18,665 bases of DNA, taken from Baffinella frigidus (taxonomy: Eukaryota; Cryptophyceae; Cryptomonadales; Baffinellaceae). The stretch covers positions 321,178-339,842 of the forward strand of contig MU646345.1 of the NCBI GenBank assembly GCA_026770585.1, written 5' to 3'. Positions within the stretch are counted from its first letter, which is position 1, and every line of letters starts with the position of its first letter. Below are positions 1 through 5,804 of this stretch, piece after piece. Under the pieces are notes generated by a model, which made no database searches, was not told the origin of the DNA, and was given only the letters and a program-made list of their open reading frames with translations. The position numbers were made by a program, and so were the translations under genes.

Positions 1-57
<57 letters not shown>
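1..57. repeat. (TA)n microsatellite at the left edge
   Basis: The first bases are an almost pure TA dinucleotide run ending near TATTATACAG. It may extend beyond the window. Confidence 0.97.
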
Positions 58-60
58 CAG

Positions 61-110
61 CGGTGGCCTCAACTGTGGAGCGTTGAGGGTTTAGGAGGAC
101 GCGTAACCGC
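61..110. repeat. dispersed repeat fragment, second copy near 15857
   Basis: The stretch GGCCTCAACTGTGGAGCGTT recurs, slightly changed, at about 15857-15880 (GGCCTCAACCTGGAGCGTT), next to a hairpin element. It suggests a shared dispersed element whose limits cannot be seen here. The rest of 61-150 has no gene. Confidence 0.45.
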
Positions 111-156
111 GCGCCACCGCATTTAACACCGGAATCGAATAAAAAAAATCACTTTC

Positions 157-260
157 TTCTACGTCTAAAGTTGATGATCACCTTGAAAACAAGCCACTTT
201 TGTTTTGACACGCCCCACGTGGCTTGTTTTCAGGTGAGAATCAAATTTAGACGTGGAAGA
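157..260. repeat. imperfect inverted repeat (hairpin), about 41-bp arms
   Basis: The left arm at about 157-197 (TTCTACGTCTAAA ... AACAAGCCAC) pairs with the right arm at about 219-260 (GTGGCTTGTTTTCAGGTGAG ... TTTAGACGTGGAAG), with a loop of about 21 bases. This is the shape of a small palindromic MITE. No second copy was found in the window. Confidence 0.75.
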
Positions 261-504
261 GTTCCTTTCCCCGGGATATTCGGGGAAAACGCGGTTATAA
301 TTCCAGGGCAATGGATAGGATTCTAGTACAAATAGTTTAGATGGGCTGTATCCGTGACGCCCCCGGTGGCTGCTAAGTGGGTGGGCGTGCAGGGGTCAAA
401 ACCACAAAACCTGAACCGTGAACCGTCCGTCCGCAGATCGGTCCATGTATGTTCGTGGGTACGAATTAAGAATTTCTCGGAACAAAGGCATCTTATTTAC
501 CGAC

Positions 505-530
505 ATTTCGACCAGATGTCTGGTCGAAAT
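505..530. repeat. perfect 12-bp inverted repeat
   Basis: ATTTCGACCAGA (505-516) and TCTGGTCGAAAT (519-530) are exact reverse complements separated by TG. Function unknown. Confidence 0.85.
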
Positions 531-630
531 CTCCCTCGAATCCCACTGCGTGGTCTGGGGTTGGGGTTTCGTGTAGTGCACGTACCGGGTCTGGGCCTCG
601 GTAAAGGCCGCGTTGTGCAGATCCCCCCCA

Positions 631-733
631 CCGCCCCCTCCGGGTTTAGGGTCTCCTGTCAGAGACAGGCTGTTCCTACGGACCCCCCCTCCGGGTTTGG
701 GATTTCCTGTCAGGGACAGGCTAGACCTACGGA
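631..733. repeat. two tandem units of 51 bp, each with a small hairpin
   Basis: Unit 1 spans about 631-682 and unit 2 spans 683-733. Both contain CTCCGGGTTT, then a hairpin, then CCTACGGA. The hairpins are CCTGTC-AGA-GACAGG and CCTGTC-AGG-GACAGG, so the stems are kept while the loop varies. A separate ACGTACCGGGTCTGGGCCT is repeated at about 580 and 795. Confidence 0.8.
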
Positions 734-827
734 TATCCTAACCGAGTCTTGGTCAGAATCCGACAAAAAATCGCTTCGTAGCCCGCTCTGTGGACGTACC
801 GGGTCTGGGCCTAGAAGTTACCGGACT

Positions 828-873
828 CGAATTCGCCGTCGAAGAGCCACCCCGCCCTCGAGAGCCACCTGCC
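828..873. repeat. dispersed repeat, copies at 1339-1384 and about 1478-1507
   Basis: TCGCCGTCGAAGAGCCACCC followed by GAGAGCCACCTGCC occurs at 828-873 and 1339-1384. A shorter version (GCCACCCCGCGCTCGATAGC) lies at about 1482-1501. The copies sit beside heptamer-like sequence. Confidence 0.75.
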
Positions 874-1064
874 CCAAGGGTTTAGGGTTGAGGGTTTAGG
901 GTTTGGGGCTTAGGATTTCGTGTTTCTGATTCAATTGCGATGAGCGGTTACGGTTCAGGCAAACGTTTGGCAAGCGCCAAAAGTGATTTCCCGAACCACT
1001 CGGGCTGGATGAGGGAGTGTTTTCAATGTGGGGTTGTTAAATTTAGTACCAGTCACGGGCAGGC

Positions 1065-1106
1065 TTGGTCACGTATCTGTCAGAGTTGTGTCAGATACGT
1101 GACCAA
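1065..1106. repeat. perfect 15-bp inverted repeat
   Basis: TTGGTCACGTATCTG (1065-1079) and CAGATACGTGACCAA (1092-1106) are exact reverse complements with a 12-base spacer. The arms lie inside a 73-codon open frame (940-1161) that shows no domain, so I treat the palindrome as the real feature. Confidence 0.85.
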
Positions 1107-1202
1107 CCGCCCCTATTTGTGTGAAAATTACCACACACCTCTTTCCCCCCCTTTCACTTGAAAAAGAATCCCTGTTTGAAAATAGTCACATTTCTAGCCT
1201 CG

Positions 1203-1293
1203 AGTGGAAGTGGACGGCGCCGGGAAGTCTTACTCGCTCCAAAGTTGACGGGGATGTACCATGGAATGAGCATGTCAACTTGAGAAGAATCAG
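1203..1293 (+). pseudogene. inverted relic of the MORN-exon repeat
   Basis: The reverse complement of about 1220-1293 aligns with the two units at 1540-1855. It shares TTCTCAAGTTGACATGCT, a block like CCGTCAACTTT, and a GGACGGCGCCGGGAAG block matching GGACGGCTCCGGCAG. It therefore looks like a third copy of the same unit in the opposite orientation. In the frame that matches the others only VDGAGK remains of the MORN core, so it is probably decayed. It lies beside a copy of the 828-873 repeat and heptamer-like sequence. Confidence 0.5.
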
Positions 1294-1399
1294 AGCTAGT
1301 AAGTGGCCCCGGCAACTTAGGATAGTGGTTTCGGGGTTCGAACTCGCCGTCGAAGAGCCACCCCGCGCGAGAGAGCCACCTGCCAACGTGTCATCACCG

Positions 1400-1537
1400 T
1401 TTACCCCAAACCCAAAATCCCAAATCCCAAACCCATACACCCTACACCCTACACCCTACACCCTACACCCTTACCACAAGCCACCCCGCGCTCGATAGCC
1501 ACCTGCGAGGGTATAGGGTTTAGGGTGTAGGGGTTGG
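1400..1537. repeat. degenerate telomere-like heptamers (CCCTACA, then TTTAGGG/TGTAGGG)
   Basis: About four exact CCCTACA heptamers at about 1440-1470 follow CCCAAA-type words. After a 30-bp interruption the opposite strand form (GGGTTTAGGGTGTAGGGG) appears at 1515-1535, so orientation flips within 100 bp. Confidence 0.8.
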
Positions 1538-1661
1538 ATGACTATTCTCAAGTTGACAAGCTGGGCTCGCGGTACAAATCCGTCAACTTTCGAGCGACAA
1601 AGAGCCCTGGCTCACCAAACTGTCGAGAACGAATCAGCGGTTGAGATAGTCTTGGGGTTTG

Positions 1662-1709
1662 CCGGCCGGAGCCGTCCATGCCGCCGCGCGTGAAATCACC
1701 CTCGGCCAT
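1662..1709 (-). pseudogene. MORN-coding fragment (unit B)
   Basis: Read on the minus strand from 1709, 16 codons give MAEGDFTRGGMDGSGR, a MORN-type motif (EGDF, then G-G-M-D-G-S-G). It is closely related to the motif at 1788-1835. The two units (gactattct landmarks at 1540 and 1710) form a tandem repeat of about 170 bp. MORN repeats usually bind membranes or act as protein scaffolds, but this short piece may be an exon, a relic, or out-of-frame shadow sequence. No clear splice donor follows (GGCCGGCAAACC). Confidence 0.5.
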
Positions 1710-1787
1710 GACTATTCTTAAGTTGACATGCTGGGCACGTGGCACACATCCGTCAAATTTGGCGCAAAAAAGAGCTGGGGCTCGTAA

Positions 1788-1835
1788 CCTGCCGGAGCCG
1801 TCCATTTTGCCGCCTGTGAAATCGCCATCGTACAT
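1788..1835 (-). pseudogene. MORN-coding fragment or short exon (unit C)
   Basis: From the ATG at 1835 the minus strand reads MYDGDFTGGKMDGSGR, a good MORN repeat. It is preceded by ACTGGTTGC, in frame TGC, after a possible acceptor CCAG. It is followed by GGCAG|GTTACG, a possible donor. The sequence continues the motif of the exon pieces at 1900-1960 (PDACMFEGDS) and 2240-2285 (FATDMYDGKC), so it probably belonged to the MORN gene upstream on the same strand. No intact connecting reading frame is visible. Confidence 0.55.
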
Positions 1836-1899
1836 GCAACCAGTCTGGTTGGTAGACTATTCCTAAGTTAAAAAGGTATAAACAAACATTACGCCCAGA

Positions 1900-1955
1900 A
1901 AGGTGAACGAGAGTGAATCTCCCTCGAACATGCACGCGTCCGGCAGCGAGAGGAA
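1900..1955 (-). pseudogene. MORN exon remnant with 14-bp duplication
   Basis: On the minus strand TTCCTCTCGCTGCC leads into a frame reading FLSLPDACMFEGDS. The pattern LPDxxMFEG is the end of one MORN repeat and the start of the next. The first 14 bases repeat the end of the piece at 2241-2285, so the two look like halves of one exon pushed apart by the insert at 1956-2240. Confidence 0.5.
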
Positions 1956-2115
1956 TCATGTGGAAACCTTTTCAATTTGAAAAACTTCGGCAATGAAATT
2001 TACTACACAGCACGATCTTTACTAGTAATAATAAAGAAAACGTGGAGTAATTTTCATTCGGGATTTCGGGTTTCGGTGGCAACCCTGGAATAAATTTGGG
2101 TTGGGGAGAGATTGG

Positions 2116-2149
<34 letters not shown>

Positions 2150-2240
2150 AGGATTCAGGGTTGGGAATTAGGGTGTAGGGATTCGGGTGAAGGGTTGAGG
2201 GTGTAGGGTTCAGGGGTTAGGGGTTAGGGTTCAGGGTTCA
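1956..2240. mobile_element. insert of heptamer array plus hairpin element between 14-bp direct repeats
   Basis: GGCAGCGAGAGGAA occurs at 1942-1955 and again at 2241-2254. Between the copies lie a hairpin element (1988-2063) and a heptamer array (about 2100-2240, including GGTTTCC repeated five times with one variant, then TTCAGGG and TGTAGGG forms). Both flanks carry matching MORN-coding sequence, so the 14-mers resemble a target-site duplication. Nested insertion, with the hairpin landing later in the array, is equally possible. Confidence 0.5.
1988..2063. mobile_element. hairpin element family R5, copy 1
   Basis: The left arm CGGCAATGAAATTTACTACA pairs with the right arm GTGGAGTAATTTTCATTCGG. 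The loop contains TTTACTAGTAATAATAAAG. Other copies lie at 10838-10885, 15899-16041 and 16698-16825, with half copies at about 16186-16200 and 17368-17391. Confidence 0.75.
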
Positions 2241-2285
2241 GGCAGCGAGAGGAAGCATTTCCCGTCGTACATGTCCGTAGCAAAC
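2240..2285 (-). pseudogene. MORN exon start, truncated by heptamer array (version 2)
   Basis: After a possible acceptor (CATACAG at about 2292-2286) the minus strand reads GTTTGCTACGGACATG and on. If CG from the end of the 2588-2660 exon is placed before it, the frame gives RFATDMYDGKCFLSLP. This continues YEG from the previous exon into a canonical YEGxF MORN pattern. The exon then runs directly into CCTGAACCCTGAACCC heptamers. A near copy lies at 2410-2436. Confidence 0.5.
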
Positions 2286-2409
2286 CTGTATGCAGCAAAA
2301 CTTTGATAAAATAATGAAACGTCGTTCTTGGTTTTATATGTATAATCCATTCTATTTATTAACTGGGTTGGGGTTTGGGGAGTGGGGTTTCGGGTTTAGG
2401 GTGTGAGGT

Positions 2410-2436
2410 TTTTCGTCGTACATGCCCGTGGCAAAC
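2410..2436 (-). pseudogene. MORN exon start, truncated by heptamer array (version 1)
   Basis: After CTTTCAG the minus strand reads GTTTGCCACGGGCATGTACG, matching the start at 2285 with few changes (RFATGMYD against RFATDMYD in the same phase). It breaks off after TACGACGA, and CCTCACACCCTAAACCC follows. Two copies of one exon start, each cut by heptamer sequence at a different place, suggest duplication plus array insertion. Confidence 0.45.
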
Positions 2437-2587
2437 CTGAAAGAAGAAATATGGTGTATGGATTAGGGGAGAGGGTTGAGGGTTAGTTTGGCTGATTCTC
2501 TCTAAACTGTACCGTCCTAGGGAAATTTTCGTTTTTCGAAAAACCGGTTTTGAGCTGCTACGAGTTTTTAGGGGTTAGGGTATTAAC

Positions 2588-2660
2588 CGGCCCTCGTATT
2601 CGGTCCCGTCAGCCAGGTTGAGCTTCCCCTGCCCGTGGAACTTGTTTTCCTGGAACTCGC
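2588..2660 (-). CDS. candidate internal MORN exon of the upstream gene
   Basis: The minus strand reads CTAAACCAG|GCGAGTTCCAGG, then 23 full codons: EFQENKFHGQGKLNLADGTE followed by YEG, and a possible donor CCG|GTTAAT. This is one clean MORN repeat (G-E-F, H-G-Q-G, D-G-T-E-Y-E-G). It starts in phase 1 and ends in phase 2. The exon lies directly after a heptamer array (2661-2735) downstream of the four-repeat MORN region ending at 2750, on the same strand. I could not find a donor near 2750 that gives the needed phase, so the link between them is unproven. Confidence 0.55.
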
Positions 2661-2735
2661 CTGGTTTAGGGTGTAGGGTTTGGGGTTCAGAGGTCAGGGT
2701 TCAGGGTTTAGGGTTCAGGGTTCAGGGTTGAAGGT
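2661..2735. repeat. telomere-like heptamer array inside the MORN gene
   Basis: Plus-strand TTTAGGG, TGTAGGG, TTCAGGG and TTGAAGG forms fill the gap between the MORN region (2750-3037) and the MORN exon at 2588-2660. On the coding strand the array ends in CTAAACCAG. Confidence 0.85.
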
Positions 2736-2749
2736 CAATCAACGCTCTT

Positions 2750-3807
2750 TCACATCGGTTTAGGGCTGAGGAACGCGCCGGTGTACTTGGTGCCGTTCTC
2801 CATATGCAGCGCGCCCTGGCCCTCGCGGAGCCCCTGCACCATGGCGCCGACGTACAGCCCTGTCGAGAACTTGAACGTCCCCTCCCCCTCCATGGCGCCG
2901 CCGGCCCACGCGCCGTCGTAGATGTCGCCATTGCTCAGGACCATCACCCCGTGGCCACGCATCACGCCGTTGTGAAACTCGACTTCGTACTTCCGCCCGT
3001 CCGGCCAGACCATTCTCCCCCTCCCCTCGCGCTTCCCGCTCGCTCCGACCTCGCCTGCATGAGCAGCCACTCCGGATTTCGCAGACCAACCGGCCCTGGC
3101 GCGCGGGTCAAGAAGCGCACCGTGATGGACCGCCCCACAACTTTGTCGAGCTCTCGGAAGGTCTCTCCGTACGGCTCGCCTGCGTCCCTCACCACTGACT
3201 GACAGAAGCTGTGGAAGTCGTCGCCGTTCCTGGACTCCAGGCAGACCCTTATGTTGCCGCGCGCCTCCACCGGTATCCACCTGGCGAGGTCCTGGAAGGA
3301 CAGGCTCTGGTGCGCGATCTTGCCGCTCTTCAACTCGATGGCGATGAGCCCTGCCCCCGCCTGCGTGGTGTAGGCTTGCTCCAACGCACCCGGCGCCATC
3401 AGCCTGCGCGTCTGTGTAACCGCTGCCACCAAGAGCTCTTCTCGCGACCGCCCCGACCTGAGCGTCTGTGCTCGAGGAACCCCCATCGTGGGCAGCTCCG
3501 TCGGCCCTGCGCCAAAACACCATGCCCGTCAGCGCGCAGTGCCCGCTGCAGGGGCGGGGGCGGGGGGTTGGGATCGAGAGGGTGCAGGGCTTGCTGGGTG
3601 GGGGAAGTCACTCGCGTCAGTGACGGCATCGTCGAGTGTCCTCCAGAGCTTGTTTTCCGCGCGTTTTTCACGCTGGACGAGGCGCAAGGGGCGAAACTGC
3701 GGTTGAAACGACAACTGCGGTGCCGCCGGCACAGCGTGCGGTGCCGCCGGCACATCGTCCTCGCTTCGGCCAGAGGATGGCTGGCGCCGCTTGGCATTCG
3801 CGGACAT
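2750..3807 (-). CDS. MORN-repeat protein with N-terminal module of unknown family (gene A; frame break)
   Basis: Four MORN repeats are visible at about 3037-2753: GKREGRGRMVWPDGRKYEVE onward, then HNGVMRGHG ... YDGAW, AGGAMEGEG ... YVGAM and VQGLREGQG ... YTGAF. MORN proteins usually scaffold membranes or cytoskeleton; the role here is unknown. Upstream, in another frame, lies a 119-residue module (3415-3059, LMAPGALEQAY to NPEWLLM) shared with the gene at 6399-8309. The best ATG is 3807 (MSANAKRRQPSSG). A stop at 3531-3529 can be removed by a GT-AG intron at 3611-3507 (105 nt; GCGA|GTGACT, GGCGCAG|GG), which keeps the frame and restores REELL-type similarity to the paralogue. Between NPEWLLM and GKREGRG the frame shifts as if one base were missing, inside a G-rich tract (GAGGGGAGGGGGAG). 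No intron of normal size fits, so this is an assembly error, a pseudogene lesion or a recent fusion. Further MORN pieces lie downstream. Confidence 0.65.
3507..3611 (-). other. candidate GT-AG intron in gene A
   Basis: The donor GCGA|GTGACT and acceptor TTTTGGCGCAG|GGCCGACGG flank 105 nt that contain an in-frame TGA. Removal joins exon 1 (...LWRTLDDAVTDA) to RPTELPTMGVPRAQTLR in phase 1. The paralogue at 8309 has no interruption here. Other donors upstream are possible. Confidence 0.35.
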
Positions 3808-3898
3808 TGTGTTAGGAGAGCAGGAGCAAACACCCCTTCGCAGCGAGATAGAGATAGGGGTGTAAGTTTTCTGGGGGTCGCAACTTTTTTTTTCGCAC

Positions 3899-3917
3899 TG
3901 GTCAAAGTACACAAACT
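3899..3917 (-). promoter_or_regulatory. conserved upstream element, gene A copy
   Basis: TGGTCAAAGTACACAAACT (plus strand) lies about 92-110 bp upstream of the gene A ATG at 3807. The paralogous gene has TGGTCAAAGCACACAAACC about 112-130 bp upstream of its ATG at 8309. With 17 of 19 bases matching at a similar distance, this could be a promoter motif, or a leftover of the shared duplication. Confidence 0.4.
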
Positions 3918-3931
3918 AAATTCTAGAAAAT

Positions 3932-4051
3932 GCCGCACTGGAGAGCTAAACGCAATCCGAAAGCAAAAATGCTTTCTCTGCAGTCCTTTCTACGGAAGGG
4001 CGTGTCGTTGGCATATGTTGGGCGAAATTAAAACCTAAAGGACCTAAAGGA
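3932..4051 (+). repeat. dispersed repeat R1, copy a (5' truncated)
   Basis: It begins at GCACTGGAGAGCTAAACGC and contains the palindrome GAAAGCA-AAAA-TGCTTTC, GGAAGGGCGTGTCGTTGGC, and a tail of TTAAAACCTAAAGGACCTAA. Copies b, c and d are at 4290-4446, 8576-8729 and 9088-9187 (minus). Confidence 0.85.
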
Positions 4052-4129
4052 CGCCCTTTAGGATATCTTCACACTAAACGATGAAGATACCCTTAAGCCG
4101 GTTTCTGCCGCGATCCTTCTGCACCGGGG

Positions 4130-4242
4130 AGCCTGATGTGATCCGAAAGGAAGCATGGCCTTTCTGCAGAACAAGTTCCATTGTCCGCCTATGTTGGGAG
4201 CTCGAAGAACCTGGGAGCTCGAACAACCTGAAGGACCTAGAA
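4130..4242 (+). repeat. dispersed repeat R2, copy a
   Basis: It has GATGTGATCCGAAAGGAAGC, CTTTCTGCAGAACAAGTTCC, GTCCGCCTATGTTGGGAGCT and CGAAGAACC. R2 resembles R1 in order (GATCCGAAAG, CTGCAG, TATGTTGGGAG, AACCTAAAGGACC), so both probably descend from one element. Other copies are at 5805-5892 (minus), 8780-8870, 8885-8947 and 11791-11856. Confidence 0.8.
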
Positions 4243-4289
4243 TGTCTCTGCAATCTGTTAAATCTCGCTTTCCCCCGTACTTTGACCAA

Positions 4290-4446
4290 GAGAGCCACCC
4301 TCTACCCCCCTTCACGAGCCTCTGCACTGGAGAGCTCAACGCGATCCGAAAGCAAAAATGTTTTTCTGCAGATCTTTTCTACGGAAGGGCGTGTCGTTGG
4401 CATATGTTGGGCGAAATTAAAACCTAAAGGACCTAAAGGACCTCTG
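4290..4446 (+). repeat. dispersed repeat R1, copy b
   Basis: This longer copy begins GAGCCACCCTCTACCCCCC and TTCACGAGCCTCTGCACTGG, then follows R1 to AACCTAAAGGACCTAAAGG. It matches 8576-8729 over its full length with few changes. Confidence 0.85.
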
Positions 4447-4477
4447 CACGTGTGCATGTACGTCCAGAGTCCTAGGG

Positions 4478-4479
4478 AT

Positions 4480-4533
<54 letters not shown>

Positions 4534-4578
4534 GGGAGAGAGAGAGAGAGAGAGAGGGAGAGAGGGAGAGAGGGAGAG
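4478..4578. repeat. (GA)n microsatellite
   Basis: About 100 bp of GA repeats with GGGA interruptions. Open frames through it (RERERE peptides) are repeat artefacts. A CT run 110 bp downstream (4692-4750) is its complement. Confidence 0.97.
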
Positions 4579-4690
4579 AAGGCGTGTCGTTGGGCCCTGT
4601 TGGGAGCATTTAAAACCTGAAGGACCTAAAGGCTACGGCAGGGCGTTGGGCCATGTTGGGAGAAATTAAAACCTCAAGGAACTAAATTGC
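4579..4690 (+). repeat. two partial R1 units in tandem
   Basis: Two units of GGCGTGTCGTTGGG or GGGCGTTGGGCCATGTTGGG followed by AAAACCT-AAGGACCTAAA (about 4580-4632 and 4633-4686) are the 3' halves of R1, placed between the GA and CT microsatellites. Confidence 0.7.
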
Positions 4691-4691
4691 G

Positions 4692-4716
4692 GTCTCTCTC
4701 TTCTTCTTCCTCTTTT

Positions 4717-4750
<34 letters not shown>
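4692..4750. repeat. (CT)n pyrimidine tract
   Basis: An imperfect CT/TTC run that becomes pure CT after about 4720. It is inverted relative to the GA tract at 4478-4578. Confidence 0.95.
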
Positions 4751-4793
4751 GAAACTATCTATTCCAGAGTTCTTTTAAGAACTCGAGTTTGGG

Positions 4794-5147
4794 GTTTTAA
4801 AACCCCAAACCCTAAACCCTCAACCCTCGATCCTCAACCCTAAACCCTAAACGATAAAGCATGCCACCTGAACTCTGCATCATGCACCCTGCCTCCTCAA
4901 CCCTCAACCCAAAAACCTGTGACCTAGATCCTATACCCTCAGTGCGCAACCCAAAAATTCTAAACCCTACACCCCGAAACTCCAAATTCTAAACCCTAAA
5001 CTCGAACCCTAAACCCTAAACCCTAAACCCTAAACCCTAAACTCTGAACCCTAAACTCTAAACCCTAAACAATCAACCCTAAACCCTAAACCGTAAACCT
5101 TAAAACCCTGAACCCTCAACCCTAAACACTAAATCCCAAACACTAAA
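4794..5147. repeat. interstitial telomere-like array (CCCTAAA orientation)
   Basis: About 350 bp of CCCTAAA heptamers with variants (CCCTCAA, CCCTGAA, CACTAAA). The best stretch at about 5003-5043 has five or more exact units. It is interstitial, flanked by transposon-like elements. Confidence 0.93.
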
Positions 5148-5219
5148 CCCATCTAGCCTGAGCGGGGCTACGCCTACCCCCAAACCCAAAACCCAAACTC
5201 CCAAAATCCAATCGGTGAT

Positions 5220-5291
5220 CGTAGGGGGGAAGGCGGCCTACGGTGGTCGTAGGGGGGGGGGGCGGCTTCTTATGAGCGAGGTACCCCTGTA
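5220..5291. mobile_element. palindromic element R3, right half only
   Basis: CCTACGGTGGTCGTAGG, a run of ten or more G, then GGCTTCTTATGAGCGAGGTA and CCCCTGTA match the right half of the R3 family. The left half is missing or badly decayed. Confidence 0.75.
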
Positions 5292-5377
5292 GTCCTGGTC
5301 AGGTTCTGCGTGCGATCATTACTGTAAAGTTGAAGCTTTGCTTTTTCTCATGCGCATCTTTTTCTCGTGTGGCGCAG

Positions 5378-5467
5378 ACCGAGCGAGTCGCCGCCTACCA
5401 CCAGCGTGTGAGACGTGCCTGCCAAGAGCGTGTGAAAAGTGTCTGCCAAGAGCGTGTGAGAAGTGAG
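5378..5467 (+). CDS. candidate small exon with 24-bp tandem repeats
   Basis: A pyrimidine tract (CATCTTTTTCTCGTGTGG) and CGCAG precede a 30-codon block that opens TERVAAYHQRVRRACQERVK and ends at GTGAG|GTGCGG. It holds three 24-bp units (from 5403, 5427 and 5451) encoding QERV-type 8-residue repeats rich in Arg, Lys and Glu, which could be helical. Neighbouring exons were not found, so this may be an orphan exon or chance sequence. Confidence 0.3.
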
Positions 5468-5512
5468 GTGCGGAGAGGCGGAGAGGCGAGGCGCGTGCGA
5501 ATGAACGGATGA

Positions 5513-5616
5513 TATCCCTCAAGTGGCCACAGGGTAAACACTCGCCCCAACTCGCCCTAGGCAGGTCCTAGGGCCCTACGGTAGGGCGTATGCGCCTACT
5601 AGCAACTTAAGGGATA
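5513..5616. mobile_element. palindromic element R4, copy 1
   Basis: It begins TATCCCTCAAGTGGCCA and ends CAACTTAAGGGATA. The centre has GCCCTAGGCAGGTCCTAGGG and CCCTACGGTAGGGCGTATG. TA at both ends fits a TA target-site duplication. Other copies are at 11010-11086, 12156-12259 and 12778-12882. Confidence 0.85.
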
Positions 5617-5804
5617 TTCACGCTGTGGGAGAGAGCGCGCGCGAACGCGTATACTGCCGTTCCTTTTTTCCAAGTTTCCAAGGTTGTGATACAGAGGCGA
5701 CGGGCTGACACACTCTCTATTATTTAGTTTTTCACTTGACCGAAACACCCCGCGTGGACGCGCCAAGGAGCAGAGTGAGCACTTCTGGGGGGTGCCTCTT
5801 TAGG

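Larger units (their letters stand above)
261..939. other. non-coding stretch with degenerate heptamers
   Basis: Apart from the palindrome at 505-530 and the repeats at 578-733 and 828-873, this stretch holds scattered TTTAGGG-like words and no convincing gene. The 181-codon open frame across 354-899 runs through repeat units and heptamers, and it reads the two 51-bp units without any recognisable domain. Confidence 0.6.

Noticed and set aside
354-899. 181-codon open frame, plus strand
   Set aside because: It runs through two tandem 51-bp units, dispersed repeats and heptamers; there is no domain, and part of it is simple repeat translation.
940-1161. 73-codon open frame with Cys pairs (FQCGVV, ICQSC)
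   Set aside because: The Cys spacing hints at a zinc ribbon, but the second pair is created by a perfect inverted repeat (1065-1106), and there are no supporting splice sites.
3211-4038. 275-codon open frame, plus strand, across gene A
   Set aside because: It is antisense to the module conserved in two genes. The minus frame shows conservative changes and MORN motifs, while the plus frame changes more and ends in the R1 repeat.
4478-4669. Arg-Glu repeat protein
   Set aside because: It is only the translation of the GA microsatellite and R1 fragments.
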